The position numbers were made by a program, and so were the translations under genes. Shown here piece by piece: positions 7,145 to 15,484 of a DNA stretch of 64,000 nt. The DNA lies in contig OZ245019.1 of NCBI GenBank assembly GCA_965223815.1, forward strand, positions 4,774,001 to 4,838,000, read 5' to 3'. The stretch's first letter is position 1. Every line of letters starts with the position of its first letter. The notes beneath the pieces were generated by a model, which ran no database searches, had not been told where the DNA came from, and was given only the letters and a program-made list of their open reading frames with translations. The stretch is from HKST-UBA178 sp965223815. GTDB taxonomy: Bacteria; Pseudomonadota; Gammaproteobacteria; Chromatiales; Chromatiaceae.

Positions 7145-8328
7145 ATGTTTCATTTATCCCCAATAAGCGATTAGTGTGGGCCCATAACCTGCAGCAACAG
7201 GTTATCGATGCAGTAGCCCGATTGAGCGTCGGCTCCAGCATGGCTGAGACCGTTAACAAGCGTGTGGCACTGCATTGATTCACTTTCTATCTCGAACAGT
7301 CGAATGGGCCCACGAGCCCGAATTTAGCAAGGGTGAGGTCTTTGAACAATGCCTAAGAGTAAAGAGAAATCCGTGAACGTCGGCATCGATGTCGGTAAAA
7401 CTCAGTTGGATGTGGTCATCCATGAGCGGAAACTCCATTTCAATTCCCCTAATGATGCAGCCGGTGTCAGATACATTATCGGTCGTCTGAGCCGCTATAC
7501 AGTCGAGCGAGTCGTCGTAGAGGCCACCGGGCGCAGAGAGTACGCTTTTGTGCTGGCTGCTGCTGAAAAAGGATTGCCGGTTATCATCAGCCAACCTATT
7601 AAGGTCCGGCGCTATGCAGGAGCTGCTGGAATATTGGCCAAGACGGATAAGATCGATGCTCGGGTGCTGGCCGAATATGCTGCCGTGATGCACCCGGAGA
7701 TTCGACCTATTGCACTCGGAAATACCCGTAAGATCAAAGATATGACCGCTCGTCGACGCCAGCTCATCGAGATGAGCACTATGGAGAAAAACCGTCTCGA
7801 CGTTATGCCCCGATTCCTGGCCGCCGACATCCGTCGTCATATTCGCCACATCCAGTCCCAAATCGACAAGCTCGACCGGCAAATCGCCGTGCTGGTGGAG
7901 CAAATCGATGAATGGCGAGTAAAACGCGATATCCTTCTCTCCGTACCTGGTATCGGTACCCAGGTCGTCAATACTCTGCTGGCCGATCTGCCAGAACTCG
8001 GCATGCTTACCAACAAACAGATCGCCGCCTTGGTCGGTGTCGCTCCCTTCAATCGCGACAGTGGTGCTTTCAGAGGAAAGCGTAGGATACGGGGTGGAAG
8101 AGCCTCTGTAAGGACCGTGTTGTTTATGGCTATGTTGACTTCCATTCAACATAATATTCTCATTCGTAATACCTACCAGCGACTAATTGCCAACGGTAAA
8201 CACAAAAAGGTCGCGCTCACTGCTTGTATGCGAAAAATGATTACCATCCTTAATTCCATGCTACGCGATAACACCATGTGGAATGAAAAACATGCTTAGC
8301 AGGTTGACAAGACATCACAGTCGCTTGT
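7145..8328 (+). mobile_element. IS110-family (IS1111 group, attC-targeting) element, copy 2
   Basis: 1184 bp, essentially identical to the copy at 2403-3586, and inserted at the same position and in the same orientation relative to its attC. The two copies flank about 3.6 kb of cassettes as direct repeats, so recombination between them could delete that block. Confidence 0.87.
7349..8299 (+). CDS. IS110/IS1111-group DEDD transposase
   Basis: A 316-residue DEDD transposase, the twin of the protein at 2607-3557, differing by one residue (T in LGNTRK). It retains the RuvC-like residues (GIDVGKT, VVEATG, KTDKIDAR) and the C-terminal GVAPFNRDSG segment. Near-identity of the copies indicates recent transposition. 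Confidence 0.93.
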   Translation: MPKSKEKSVNVGIDVGKTQLDVVIHERKLHFNSPNDAAGVRYIIGRLSRYTVERVVVEATGRREYAFVLAAAEKGLPVIISQPIKVRRYAGAAGILAKTDKIDARVLAEYAAVMHPEIRPIALGNTRKIKDMTARRRQLIEMSTMEKNRLDVMPRFLAADIRRHIRHIQSQIDKLDRQIAVLVEQIDEWRVKRDILLSVPGIGTQVVNTLLADLPELGMLTNKQIAALVGVAPFNRDSGAFRGKRRIRGGRASVRTVLFMAMLTSIQHNILIRNTYQRLIANGKHKKVALTACMRKMITILNSMLRDNTMWNEKHA

Positions 8329-8729
8329 TAGGTGATCAATTTGCATACGAGCGCCACCTCTTTTGATGGAGGCCCCTTCATTCTGTACGGATGCACGATT
8401 GCGGCCCGCTGAATTTTCTCCGGGTAAGGGTCGTTCGTATAGCGAATAGTTGCCACACTTGCCGATTTTTTTGAACAACCCACCACCCATTCTTGAATTT
8501 CGCCAACAAATAGCTCTTGCCGAAAGTACTTGGCCGGTTCTGGTTTTTGATAGACGAAGTATATCCATACGACCGGCTCGCCATTTAAAGCTGGATCAGG
8601 ATCTTTTTCATAGAAGACACGCGCATTTCGATCCGCAAAGGATATTGGTTTCCATTGTGGATACCACTCTTCGGCACAAACTCCCATGCTGATTGCCAAC
8701 GCCAGGACAACGAAAAAGACGCGGATCAT
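8328..8729 (-). CDS. Cassette: small exported protein
   Basis: About 133 residues with a Sec signal peptide (MIRVFFVVLALAISMGVCA, cleaved before EEWYP). I prefer the ATG at 8727-8729 over the GTG two codons earlier, which is part of the attC junction. The mature domain has a YFVYQKPEP segment and two cysteines late in the chain. Family unknown; probably periplasmic. Confidence 0.7.
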   Translation of the reverse strand: MIRVFFVVLALAISMGVCAEEWYPQWKPISFADRNARVFYEKDPDPALNGEPVVWIYFVYQKPEPAKYFRQELFVGEIQEWVVGCSKKSASVATIRYTNDPYPEKIQRAAIVHPYRMKGPPSKEVALVCKLIT

Positions 8730-8736
8730 ATTCACC

Positions 8737-8821
8737 TAACGCTTGCATTACCGGCCGAAGAAGTGCGCAGCACTTTTGAGGTCCAGCGCACATAGTGCGC
8801 GATGGTATATGCGCTTGTTAT
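8737..8821 (-). repeat. attC site 12
   Basis: TAACGC at 8737 to GTTAT at 8817-8821 (85 bp), with inner hairpin AAGTGCGCAGCACTTTTG. It is very similar to attC 30. Confidence 0.9.
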
Positions 8822-9210
8822 GCATTTTTACTCCATAAATGGTTTGAGTAAAAAGCATACCTGTACATTGGATACACGATTATTCCTACAACAACAAACC
8901 CAAGCAGTGAGAATAGTAGCTGTATAACAGATTGGTTGTTTAAATAGACCATTACTGCTAAATATGCTCCTAAGATTATTGGCGGAAGATTAGCTATAAA
9001 AATAGTTATTGCTATACCTTTACTTCCAACAGCCACCTGATACGCGTACCCATATATTGGAATTAATGATAAACCACTGATAATTAGCCAGACCGCATCA
9101 CTAACCCCCAGGCTTTTTTCAAACGGCATCCCGATAATTTCAAATACGAAAAATACTAGAAGTATTACAAATAGTCTTTTCCACCACTTTTTTGTTTCTT
9201 GTTTATGCAT
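8818..9210 (-). CDS. Cassette: four-helix membrane protein
   Basis: A 130-residue integral membrane protein with a basic N-terminus (KKWWKR) followed by hydrophobic helices at residues about 12-27, 38-55, 64-85 and 93-112. The ATG overlaps the attC 13 core and the stop overlaps attC 12, so the cassette is fully packed. No family recognised. Confidence 0.72.
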   Translation of the reverse strand: MHKQETKKWWKRLFVILLVFFVFEIIGMPFEKSLGVSDAVWLIISGLSLIPIYGYAYQVAVGSKGIAITIFIANLPPIILGAYLAVMVYLNNQSVIQLLFSLLGFVVVGIIVYPMYRYAFYSNHLWSKNA

Positions 9211-9294
9211 AACGCCCATCATATGGGGCGGGCCGCCGCGCAGCGGTGGCACGTCCCAGCCACCCGAAGGGTGGCGACATGATGTACTTGTTAG
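9210..9294 (-). repeat. attC site 13
   Basis: TAACGCCC at 9210 to GTTAG at 9290-9294 (85 bp). Arms ATATGGGGCGGGCCGCCGC are shared with attC 16 and attC 26. Confidence 0.9.
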
Positions 9295-9300
9295 GTGTGC

Positions 9301-9810
9301 TCACTCTGCCAGAATCTCCATTGGAGCTTTAACAGACAACGTTTCGTTATTGACCCTATCTGTAACTGTTACCTGAACCGTTAGGCTAGTAGGCTCACCA
9401 GAAGCAAACAGATCAATCATGGTTTCCGATAGCGCAAGAACCCCTGGCGGAGGAGGTGGATGACCTTGGCATACTGGCATCTCCGGGCCACTTGCTAGTA
9501 CCTGACTTCCTTCGAGCACCTGGGTTTGCAACTGAATATCACACTCCCCATTGCTATCTGCGCCACCACCCCAATACAAAAGTGCACCCGCAAATTCGGT
9601 GTTTACTCGCGTTTTATTGAACACCGTTAATTTCGGTGTTTGTGGTTTCGACCACATTTTTACAAACGCATCTGCATCAGGAACCAGAAACAAGCGCACA
9701 CCAAAGTTCTGAGTGTCAGCAGCAAAGGGGGGATTACCAGCAGTAGCCCATGTGCAAATTGCGAACAACCATATTGCTATCGCGAATTTCATTGTTGAAG
9801 CATGCTTCAT
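9301..9810 (-). CDS. Cassette: exported protein with proline-rich loop
   Basis: A 169-residue protein with a Sec signal peptide (hydrophobic residues 8-20, cleavage near ATAG). The mature region is beta-rich with two cysteines (ECDIQ and PVCQG), likely disulfide-linked, and a run of five prolines. A nearby in-frame ATG six codons later is an alternative start. Function unknown. Confidence 0.7.
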   Translation of the reverse strand: MKHASTMKFAIAIWLFAICTWATAGNPPFAADTQNFGVRLFLVPDADAFVKMWSKPQTPKLTVFNKTRVNTEFAGALLYWGGGADSNGECDIQLQTQVLEGSQVLASGPEMPVCQGHPPPPPGVLALSETMIDLFASGEPTSLTVQVTVTDRVNNETLSVKAPMEILAE

Positions 9811-9821
9811 TCTTTTACACC

Positions 9822-9880
9822 TAACGCCAAAATAAGCGGCAGACCACGCAGTGGGCTGTCGCGCTTGATTGCCTTGTTAA
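9822..9880 (-). repeat. attC site 14
   Basis: TAACGCC at 9822 to GTTAA at 9876-9880; at 59 bp one of the shortest sites here. Arms AAAATAAGCGGCAGACCAC and GTGGGCTGTCGC pair. Confidence 0.85.
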
Positions 9881-9882
9881 CA

Positions 9883-10269
9883 CTATTCAACCTCCGGGCT
9901 AACACCGGCCCACAATTCTAGTAGTTCCGCCTGATCAGCCAAGCTTATACCTTGCTCGAACAGCGAAACTATTACTTCTGGATCAATTGCATTTCCACGG
10001 CCAGTAAAAGCTATATTGTGTCTCCAACCACCCTTCGACCGCTGACAAGTTCTATAGTAGAGGAAACCATCGGACCATAACGACAACCGAAGCTGATAGC
10101 TAGGACTAGCCCAATATTCGCAATCAATGTTTAAGCGCTCAAGCCCGTCATCTAGCTCTTTAGAAAATTCAAAAGAACGTACAGCATATTTTATGGCTTT
10201 ACTGCGTCCTCTGAATGCAGAGGCTGCTGCAGTTAGAAAGTCAGCCTCAAAGATCGGGGGCTCATTCAT
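9883..10269 (-). CDS. Cassette: small soluble protein of unknown function
   Basis: A 128-residue soluble protein starting MNEPPIFEADF. Longer readings upstream run through attC 15 and are rejected. The chain mixes helices with a GGWRHNIAFTGRG segment and ends acidic. No family I can name. Its cassette stands directly downstream of repeated cassette copy D. Confidence 0.68.
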   Translation of the reverse strand: MNEPPIFEADFLTAAASAFRGRSKAIKYAVRSFEFSKELDDGLERLNIDCEYWASPSYQLRLSLWSDGFLYYRTCQRSKGGWRHNIAFTGRGNAIDPEVIVSLFEQGISLADQAELLELWAGVSPEVE

Positions 10270-10280
10270 GCTTGTAGTGT

Positions 10281-10356
10281 TAACGCTTTGGGTAAGGGGC
10301 CGCAGCGAAGCGGAGGTCCCAGCGACCGCAGGGAGCGAACTTGACCCACTGGTTAG
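10281..10356 (-). repeat. attC site 15
   Basis: TAACGC at 10281 to GTTAG at 10352-10356 (76 bp). It is the attC of repeated cassette copy D, same sequence type as sites 4, 7, 19 and 25. Confidence 0.9.
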
Positions 10357-10618
10357 ATGGCCGGTGTTTAGTAGACCACGATGGGTCAATACCACAATGA
10401 TGAGACAACCCTTTTTTCATTATTTTGCACTTCTTCGAATGAGCGCCAGAGATACTACCTTCGACGCAGATTTTTTTTACCTTAACTCAGCTAGTGCTTC
10501 CCCACAATCACAGCACCGTTATCACTTTTGTAACTGCCGGTACGTTGAATTCTCGTATTGGCAGCTACCTTTCTACTACTAAGAACACCACTATTCGGCT
10601 CTTGGAAAATGATTGCTA

Positions 10619-11394
10619 TTAGGGCCTGTTAACACTAATCAGCGTATCGGTAATCAACGCGAAGTTAATAAAGAACAAGAAGACAACATCCAACTTATCG
10701 AAACGGGAAAAGATTCGGCGAAAACCTTTTAGCCGTCGAAAGAGGCGTTCGACCTCATTGCGCTTTTTGTACAACGCTTTGTCATAGTCCCATTTTGTCA
10801 GACGGTTGCTCTTGGGAGGCACTACCGGAATCATTTCCAGGTCCAGCACCAACTGTAGTGTCTCGTCGCCTTCGTAGGCTCGGTCCATGATCACGTGAGT
10901 TCCTTCCCAACCTTGATTCTCAAGGGATTTCAATAGTTTTCTGCCTTCCGGCGCATCGCCCGCCTGACCGGGCGACAGCGAGAACGTAACCGCGGTCCTT
11001 TCATTCGCCGCTACCATATGAATCTTAGTTGTCCATCCGGCTCGCGATTTACCGATCGCTTGCGGGCCGTTTTTTTTAACGCGCCCGTACCGTCTGGATG
11101 CACTTTCACGGCGGTGCTGTCTACTGAAACATGCTCAACCTGAATGTTGATGATGTCGTTGGCTTGCAGCTCCGAGAAGACATCATCCAAAACACCTTGC
11201 TTGGCCCATCGGTTCATTCGCGTATAAATCGTGTGCCAGTTGCCGAATTTCTTCGGTAACGCCCGCCATTTGCAGCCTTGTTCCGCTACATACAAAACTG
11301 CGTTAAGCACGTGCAGGTTCGATACGGTGACATTACCCCTTTGTTTTGGCAGCAATTCTTTGATGAGTTTGAATTCTTCGGATGTGATTTTCAT
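10619..11394 (-). CDS. IS5-family transposase, two frames joined by -1 frameshift
   Basis: Frame A (11011-11394) has the N-terminal DUF4096-like region and the first catalytic Asp (SVDSTAVKV). Frame B (ending at 10619) has the second Asp (VIMDRAYEGD) and the DDE Glu (KRNEVERLFRRLK). An A8 run on the coding strand (11070-11077) allows a -1 slip, after which the protein reads GPQAIGKSRAGWTTKIHMVA, as in intact relatives. The stop codon is formed with target TTA at the left end. The element is probably functional. Confidence 0.88.
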
Positions 11395-11429
11395 CCGATG
11401 ATTTTATCAAAATTAGTGTTAACAGGCCC
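10622..11429 (-). mobile_element. IS5-family (IS427-like) insertion sequence
   Basis: An 808-bp element with 18-bp perfect terminal inverted repeats starting GGGCCTGTTAACACTAAT. It is flanked by a 2-bp TA duplication (10620-10621 and 11430-11431). Size, ends, TA target and two-frame transposase fit the IS427 group. The interrupted sequence is recovered exactly by removing the element and one TA. Confidence 0.9.
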
Positions 11430-11476
11430 TAACACCAAACCTGCGTGCACCTACACAGGAATGCTTTTTGGCCATA

Positions 11477-11561
11477 TAACGCCCAGCATATGGGGCGGGC
11501 CGCCGCGCAGCGGTGGCACGTCCCAGTGAGCCGCAGGCGAACGACATGATGCGCTTGTTAG
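11477..11561 (-). repeat. attC site 16
   Basis: TAACGCCC at 11477 to GTTAG at 11557-11561 (85 bp), of the GGGGCGGGCCGCCGC arm type. Confidence 0.9.
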
Positions 11562-11569
11562 GGCTTTTT

Positions 11570-11893
11570 CTAGGCATTGATTGTGTACCAAATGCTTGCC
11601 GTTAACCCGGTAAAGAAAAAAGCCAAAGCGAGCCAATAAGCTTGTTTCAATGCCACAGGTTTATGCTTGAAAGTAGTGTGCCTTAACTTGAAGTGCGCGA
11701 GCAGCCCTAGTGATATGCCGAACCATAAGCAACTAATAAGATATGAATAGGTACCATGATAGTGAACCAGTCCGCTGCGCCCTGGAAACACTGCTGTTTC
11801 ATTTATCAGTAGCATCACAGTCCAAATCGCCAACCCTGCTGGAATGGCAATTCCGAAGATGATGGATTCAATTTTCCGGTAACGAGTGACCAA
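11570..11893 (-). CDS. Cassette: three-helix membrane protein
   Basis: A 107-residue membrane protein with hydrophobic helices near residues 10-30, 46-66 and 84-104. The only in-frame start close to attC 17 is TTG at 11891-11893, preceded by AAGGA at very short spacing, so the exact start is uncertain. No recognised family. Confidence 0.62.
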   Translation of the reverse strand: MVTRYRKIESIIFGIAIPAGLAIWTVMLLINETAVFPGRSGLVHYHGTYSYLISCLWFGISLGLLAHFKLRHTTFKHKPVALKQAYWLALAFFFTGLTASIWYTINA

Positions 11894-11917
11894 TTCCTTG
11901 GTGCCTTCTGTTCGCCC

Positions 11918-12026
11918 TAACGCTCATGCTCAGCGGCCGCGAACGCGGAGCGGCGTTTGCGCAATAATGCCGAAGGCATGCCCAAAACGCCGCGCAGTGT
12001 TTGGGTCCGCTGGAGCTATTTGTTAG
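11918..12026 (-). repeat. attC site 17
   Basis: TAACGC at 11918 to GTTAG at 12022-12026 (109 bp), a long type with apical hairpin ATGCCGAAGGCAT inside complementary arms GCGTTTGCGC and GCCCAAAACGC. Confidence 0.88.
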
Positions 12027-12450
12027 CGCCGTTTGCATACCTAAAAACGAACATAGAATGAATGGCTGGTATAACCAGTGGTAAACCCATAAGGAATGCC
12101 GGTAGCCTTTCTACCGCACCGGATCCCAAACGGAATTCAACACCCGATGTATTCAACGTTGCTATTACACCCAAGCAAACACCAAAACCAACAAGCACAA
12201 GCCCCCACCAATAATTTGATATTCGTAAATAGTGATGCAATCTTTTTATTGCAGCCCCTGTAACATACCAAACCGCGACTGTAGATACTGCGGAAACTAA
12301 TGAGATACTTCCTATAAAAATATTTTCGAAAGTTGGGTGCTCCAGAATGCCACTCATAGCAAAGCCTAAACCTAATACCAAATAGAATGAGATGGGTGTA
12401 AGTATCACCACCATTTCGAGTATTAATATACATTGATTAAGCAGCTTCAT
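12016..12450 (-). CDS. Cassette: four-helix membrane protein
   Basis: A 144-residue membrane protein (start MKLLNQCIL) with predicted helices near residues 5-30, 42-64, 78-98 and 110-135. The stop lies inside attC 17. I chose the ATG just inside attC 18 over an upstream reading that passes through the site. Function unknown. Confidence 0.7.
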   Translation of the reverse strand: MKLLNQCILILEMVVILTPISFYLVLGLGFAMSGILEHPTFENIFIGSISLVSAVSTVAVWYVTGAAIKRLHHYLRISNYWWGLVLVGFGVCLGVIATLNTSGVEFRLGSGAVERLPAFLMGLPLVIPAIHSMFVFRYANGANK

Positions 12451-12462
12451 ATTTTTTCGCGC

Positions 12463-12540
12463 TAACGTTCTACATATGGGGCACGTAGCGAAGCAGAGTG
12501 TCCCAGTGAGCAACTGCGAACGACATGATGTGCTTGTTAG
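12463..12540 (-). repeat. attC site 18
   Basis: TAACG at 12463 to GTTAG at 12536-12540 (78 bp), with arms ACATATGGGGCACG and GTCCCAGTGAGC. Confidence 0.88.
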
Positions 12541-12546
12541 GAAACA

Positions 12547-12984
12547 CTACATGCACTCTAACATTTGAACTTGCTCGTCTTCCGAGACTGAACGTGCTGA
12601 CAAAACACTGCCATTCATCAGTACAACAATGCTCTCGATAGTGCCTGCTTCGCCATTAGATGGCATTAGCGTTACTATGAATCTACCAAGCGTTTTACTT
12701 TTTTCTGCATGCATAAATGAGGCTTCGTTAAAGTTAATATCGAGCACGCGATTAACACCCGGCTTATTTATACTAGCCCATTTTAACGCTATGTCTTTGG
12801 CGTCCTTTTCACTTAGCACCCTTTCGTTTTCCGCAATAGATAACAGTTTGCTTTTGTACTCATCTATTACATAACTATTGTGTTTATCACCCCCCATTAG
12901 GATTACCAGTTTGTCGCATTCAGCTATAGTTGCCACTTGAGTAGCACATAGCAAAAAGAACACGATCAGCCTGATTAATGGCAT
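12547..12984 (-). CDS. Cassette: small exported protein
   Basis: A 145-residue protein with a Sec signal peptide (MPLIRLIVFFLLCATQVATIA). The mature part has cysteines at its start (ECDK) and end (LECM), probably paired, around an alpha/beta domain. The TSNGEAGTIESIVVLM-like region suggests a beta-sheet core (inference). No named family. Confidence 0.68.
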   Translation of the reverse strand: MPLIRLIVFFLLCATQVATIAECDKLVILMGGDKHNSYVIDEYKSKLLSIAENERVLSEKDAKDIALKWASINKPGVNRVLDINFNEASFMHAEKSKTLGRFIVTLMPSNGEAGTIESIVVLMNGSVLSARSVSEDEQVQMLECM

Positions 12985-12994
12985 TTTTATTTCC

Positions 12995-13070
12995 TAACAC
13001 TTTGGGTAAGGGGCCGCAGCGAAGCGGAGGTCCCAGCGACCGCAGGGAGCGAACTTGACCCACTGGTTAG
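12995..13070 (-). repeat. attC site 19
   Basis: TAACAC at 12995 (C-to-A change from TAACGC) to GTTAG at 13066-13070 (76 bp). It is the attC of repeated cassette copy E. Confidence 0.88.
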
Positions 13071-13380
13071 ATGGCCGGTGTTTAGTAGACCACGATGGGT
13101 CAATACCGCAATGATGAGACAACCCTTTGTTCATTCTTTTGCACTTCTTTGAATGAGCGCCAGAGATACTACCTTCGACGCAGTTTTTCTTTACCTTAAC
13201 TCAGCTAGTGCTTCCCCACAATGACAGCACCGTCAACACTTTTGTAACTGCCGGCACGTTGAATTTTCGTATTGGCAACTACCTTTCTATTACCAAGAAC
13301 ACCACTATTCGGCTCTTGGAAAATGATTGCTATTAACACCAAACCTGCGTGCACCGACACAGGAATGCTTTTTGGCCATA
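13071..13380 (-). repeat. Repeated non-coding cassette, copy E
   Basis: A 310-bp copy between attC 19 and attC 20. The 61-codon frame open here is closed by a TAG in copies with GTGTAGGTGC, so it is not a conserved gene. Confidence 0.85.
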
Positions 13381-13433
13381 TAACGCACAATTCACCGGCG
13401 CGCTTTTCAGCGTCCGGTGGAATTGCTTGTTAT
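13381..13433 (-). repeat. attC site 20
   Basis: TAACGC at 13381 to GTTAT at 13429-13433 (53 bp), the shortest site in the window, with arms AATTCACCGG and CCGGTGGAATT. It belongs to the disrupted surface-protein cassette. Confidence 0.88.
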
Positions 13434-13995
13434 GCAAGTTTCGACGCAGGCGTTCTATGTACGTATAGCCTCCCCGTATAAACCCAGACCCTAATAATAA
13501 AGGTAATGCACCCATAAAAAGGAAGAGAGATGGCGGAAGTGGAACCACGGTACCTTCGACTTTCATTGCAAAAGTTCTTATTCCTAGTTGATTCCATTCT
13601 GTGTCATTGTATTGATATCTGAGACTAGGAGTAACAATACCACCAGAGCCAAAAACCTCTCCTCCTTGGTATGCATATAAATCTTCAAATGACCCAGTAC
13701 TCAATACTATCCAGTAAGTTGTGTTTTCACTTACAGTTATCTGATCTTCTGGCACCGTAACATAATCGTTTAAAGCACCTACAGATAACTCTCCAAAAGA
13801 GCCTAATAGTGTTCCAGGCTCATTAAATACCCCGTTATTTATTGAAGAGTAAATATCAACCGGCACCGAAGCCTCCATAGGCGCCACATAATTACCGCCT
13901 CTTAAGCGCATAGTGATCCTATCTAAACCTACCGGTTGGTTACCGGTTGTGAATCCAAGAGCTAACTTTCCACCACTGATAACGTAAATTTTTAC

Positions 13996-15324
13996 GTGCA
14001 CATTTTTTGAAGGGGGTGGCCCCGGTTTGTTAAAACAGTAATTGCCAAACCACTGTACAAACCAAAGAGGACCACCATGGCTAAAGATACCACGAACGGG
14101 CTTAGCAAGGTTATCAGGATTGACGAGGGTGAGATACGCGGACATTTGGAAGAGATGGTCAGAGGTACCGTCGAGGAAACCCTGAACGCCATGCTAGATG
14201 CTGAAGCAGACGAGATGTGCAATGCTCAGCGCTATGAGCACTCGCCAGATCGAATAGATACCCGAGCTGGCCACTACAAACGGAAATTTCACACAAAGGC
14301 TGGTGAGGTCGAACTGAAAATGCCCAGATTACGCCAGCAGACGTTCGAGACGGCTATCATCGAGCGCTATCGACGCCGAGATATCTCCATCGAGGAAGCC
14401 ATCGTTCAGATGTACCTGGCCGGGGTTTCTGTGCGTCGCGTGGAGGATATCACAGAGGCTTTGTGGGGTACTCGGGTATCCTCGGGCACGGTTTCCAAGC
14501 TTAATCAGAAGGTCTATAAACACATCGAGCGCTGGCGCAAACAGCAAATTGAAGGCAAATATGCTTATGTATTCCTGGACGGCATTGTGCTCAAACGCAG
14601 CTGGGGTGGAGAGGTCAAAAATGTTTCCGTCCTGGCAGCAATTGGAGTCGACCAGGACGGTTTCCGCCGTATTTTGGGCGTTCAGGAAGGCCACAAGGAG
14701 GATAAATCCGGCTGGTTGGGGTTTCTTAAGCACCTGAAGGATCGCGGCTTGCAGGGCGTCAGGCTAATTATTTCAGATGCCTGCCTCGGACTTGTGGAAT
14801 CAGCTTCAGAAGTGTTTCCGGAGGCTGACTGGCAGAGATGCGCTGTTCATTTCTACAGAAACGTGTTCTCTCATGTGCCTAAAAACAAAGTACGTGAAGT
14901 CGCTGCCATGCTAAAGGCTATTCACGCTCAGGAGAGCCGTGAGGCGGCAGAGGAGAAGGCAACAGGGGTAGTCGACAAACTCAAGGAAATGAAGCTGAGG
15001 ACTGCGGCAGAACTTGTGGAGCACAACATTCATGAGACATTCAGTTTCTACTCCTATCCCTCCCAGCATTGGCTCAAGATCAAAACCAATAATCCAATGG
15101 AGCGGTTGCTGAAAGAGGCCAGGCGTCGAACTAAAGTGATTGGCGCGTTCCCCGACGGCCATTCGGCATTAATGTTGGTCGCCGCTCGGCTTCGACATGT
15201 CTCAGCGACAAACTGGGGCACAAGGAAATACATGGACATGAAACTACTTGAAGAGATGGACAAAGAGGCAATCTATTCTATTGCCTGACCAATTCCCGGG
15301 ACCGCTCCGATAAAAAATGTGCAC
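13996..15324 (+). mobile_element. IS256-family insertion sequence
   Basis: 1329 bp bounded by imperfect inverted repeats beginning GTGCACATTTTTT at both ends. The interior bases (GAAGGGGGTGGCCCCGG versus ATCGGAGCGGTCCCGGG) are about 70 % matched. No target duplication is visible, which is unusual for the family and hints at a local deletion after insertion. Confidence 0.85.
14077..15288 (+). CDS. IS256-family (Mutator-type) transposase
   Basis: A 403-residue DDE transposase. Catalytic residues are visible as the Asp in VFLDGIVLK (about residue 169), the Asp in LIISDACLG (about 232) and the Glu in NNPMERLLKEARRRTKV (about 342). The length is normal for the family and no stop interrupts it, so it is probably active. 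Confidence 0.94.
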   Translation: MAKDTTNGLSKVIRIDEGEIRGHLEEMVRGTVEETLNAMLDAEADEMCNAQRYEHSPDRIDTRAGHYKRKFHTKAGEVELKMPRLRQQTFETAIIERYRRRDISIEEAIVQMYLAGVSVRRVEDITEALWGTRVSSGTVSKLNQKVYKHIERWRKQQIEGKYAYVFLDGIVLKRSWGGEVKNVSVLAAIGVDQDGFRRILGVQEGHKEDKSGWLGFLKHLKDRGLQGVRLIISDACLGLVESASEVFPEADWQRCAVHFYRNVFSHVPKNKVREVAAMLKAIHAQESREAAEEKATGVVDKLKEMKLRTAAELVEHNIHETFSFYSYPSQHWLKIKTNNPMERLLKEARRRTKVIGAFPDGHSALMLVAARLRHVSATNWGTRKYMDMKLLEEMDKEAIYSIA

Positions 15325-15484
15325 AAGAAAATTGACAGCACCCCACCACTTGTTGCTAATGTATAATTGTCCTGAGTAATTGAGTCATTGAAAAGATTAC
15401 TAACGACCGTAGCTGCAGTTGAAAGAGTCGAAAATCCTAGTAAAAGTATAAATAGAAAATATTTTTTCATTTTTATGCCTGCAT

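Larger units (their letters stand above)
10357..11476 (-). repeat. Repeated non-coding cassette, copy D, split by an IS5-family element
   Basis: The cassette body is in two pieces, 10357-10621 and 11430-11476. Rejoined they match the other copies (…GCTATTAACACC…). It is the most diverged of the six copies. Confidence 0.85.
13333..15470 (-). pseudogene. Cassette: choice-of-anchor/VPLP-type sorted surface protein, split by IS256
   Basis: The N-terminus (15325-15470: signal peptide MKKYFLFILLLGFSTLSTA and the first 48 residues) and the C-terminus (13333-13995) are separated by an IS256-family element. The C-terminal part has a choice-of-anchor beta-sandwich (GFTTGNQPVGLDRITMRL, TTYWIVLSTG) and a sorting tail: VPLPPS, a hydrophobic helix and Arg. 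Such proteins are exported and processed by exosortase. The frame continues through attC 20 into the neighbouring repeat before stopping. Its leader is hit by an IS4-family element. Confidence 0.75.

Noticed and set aside
13205..13390. A 61-codon minus-strand frame in repeated cassette copy E.
   Set aside because: Other copies have stops (TAG or TAA) or amino-acid changes across it, so it is not a conserved gene.
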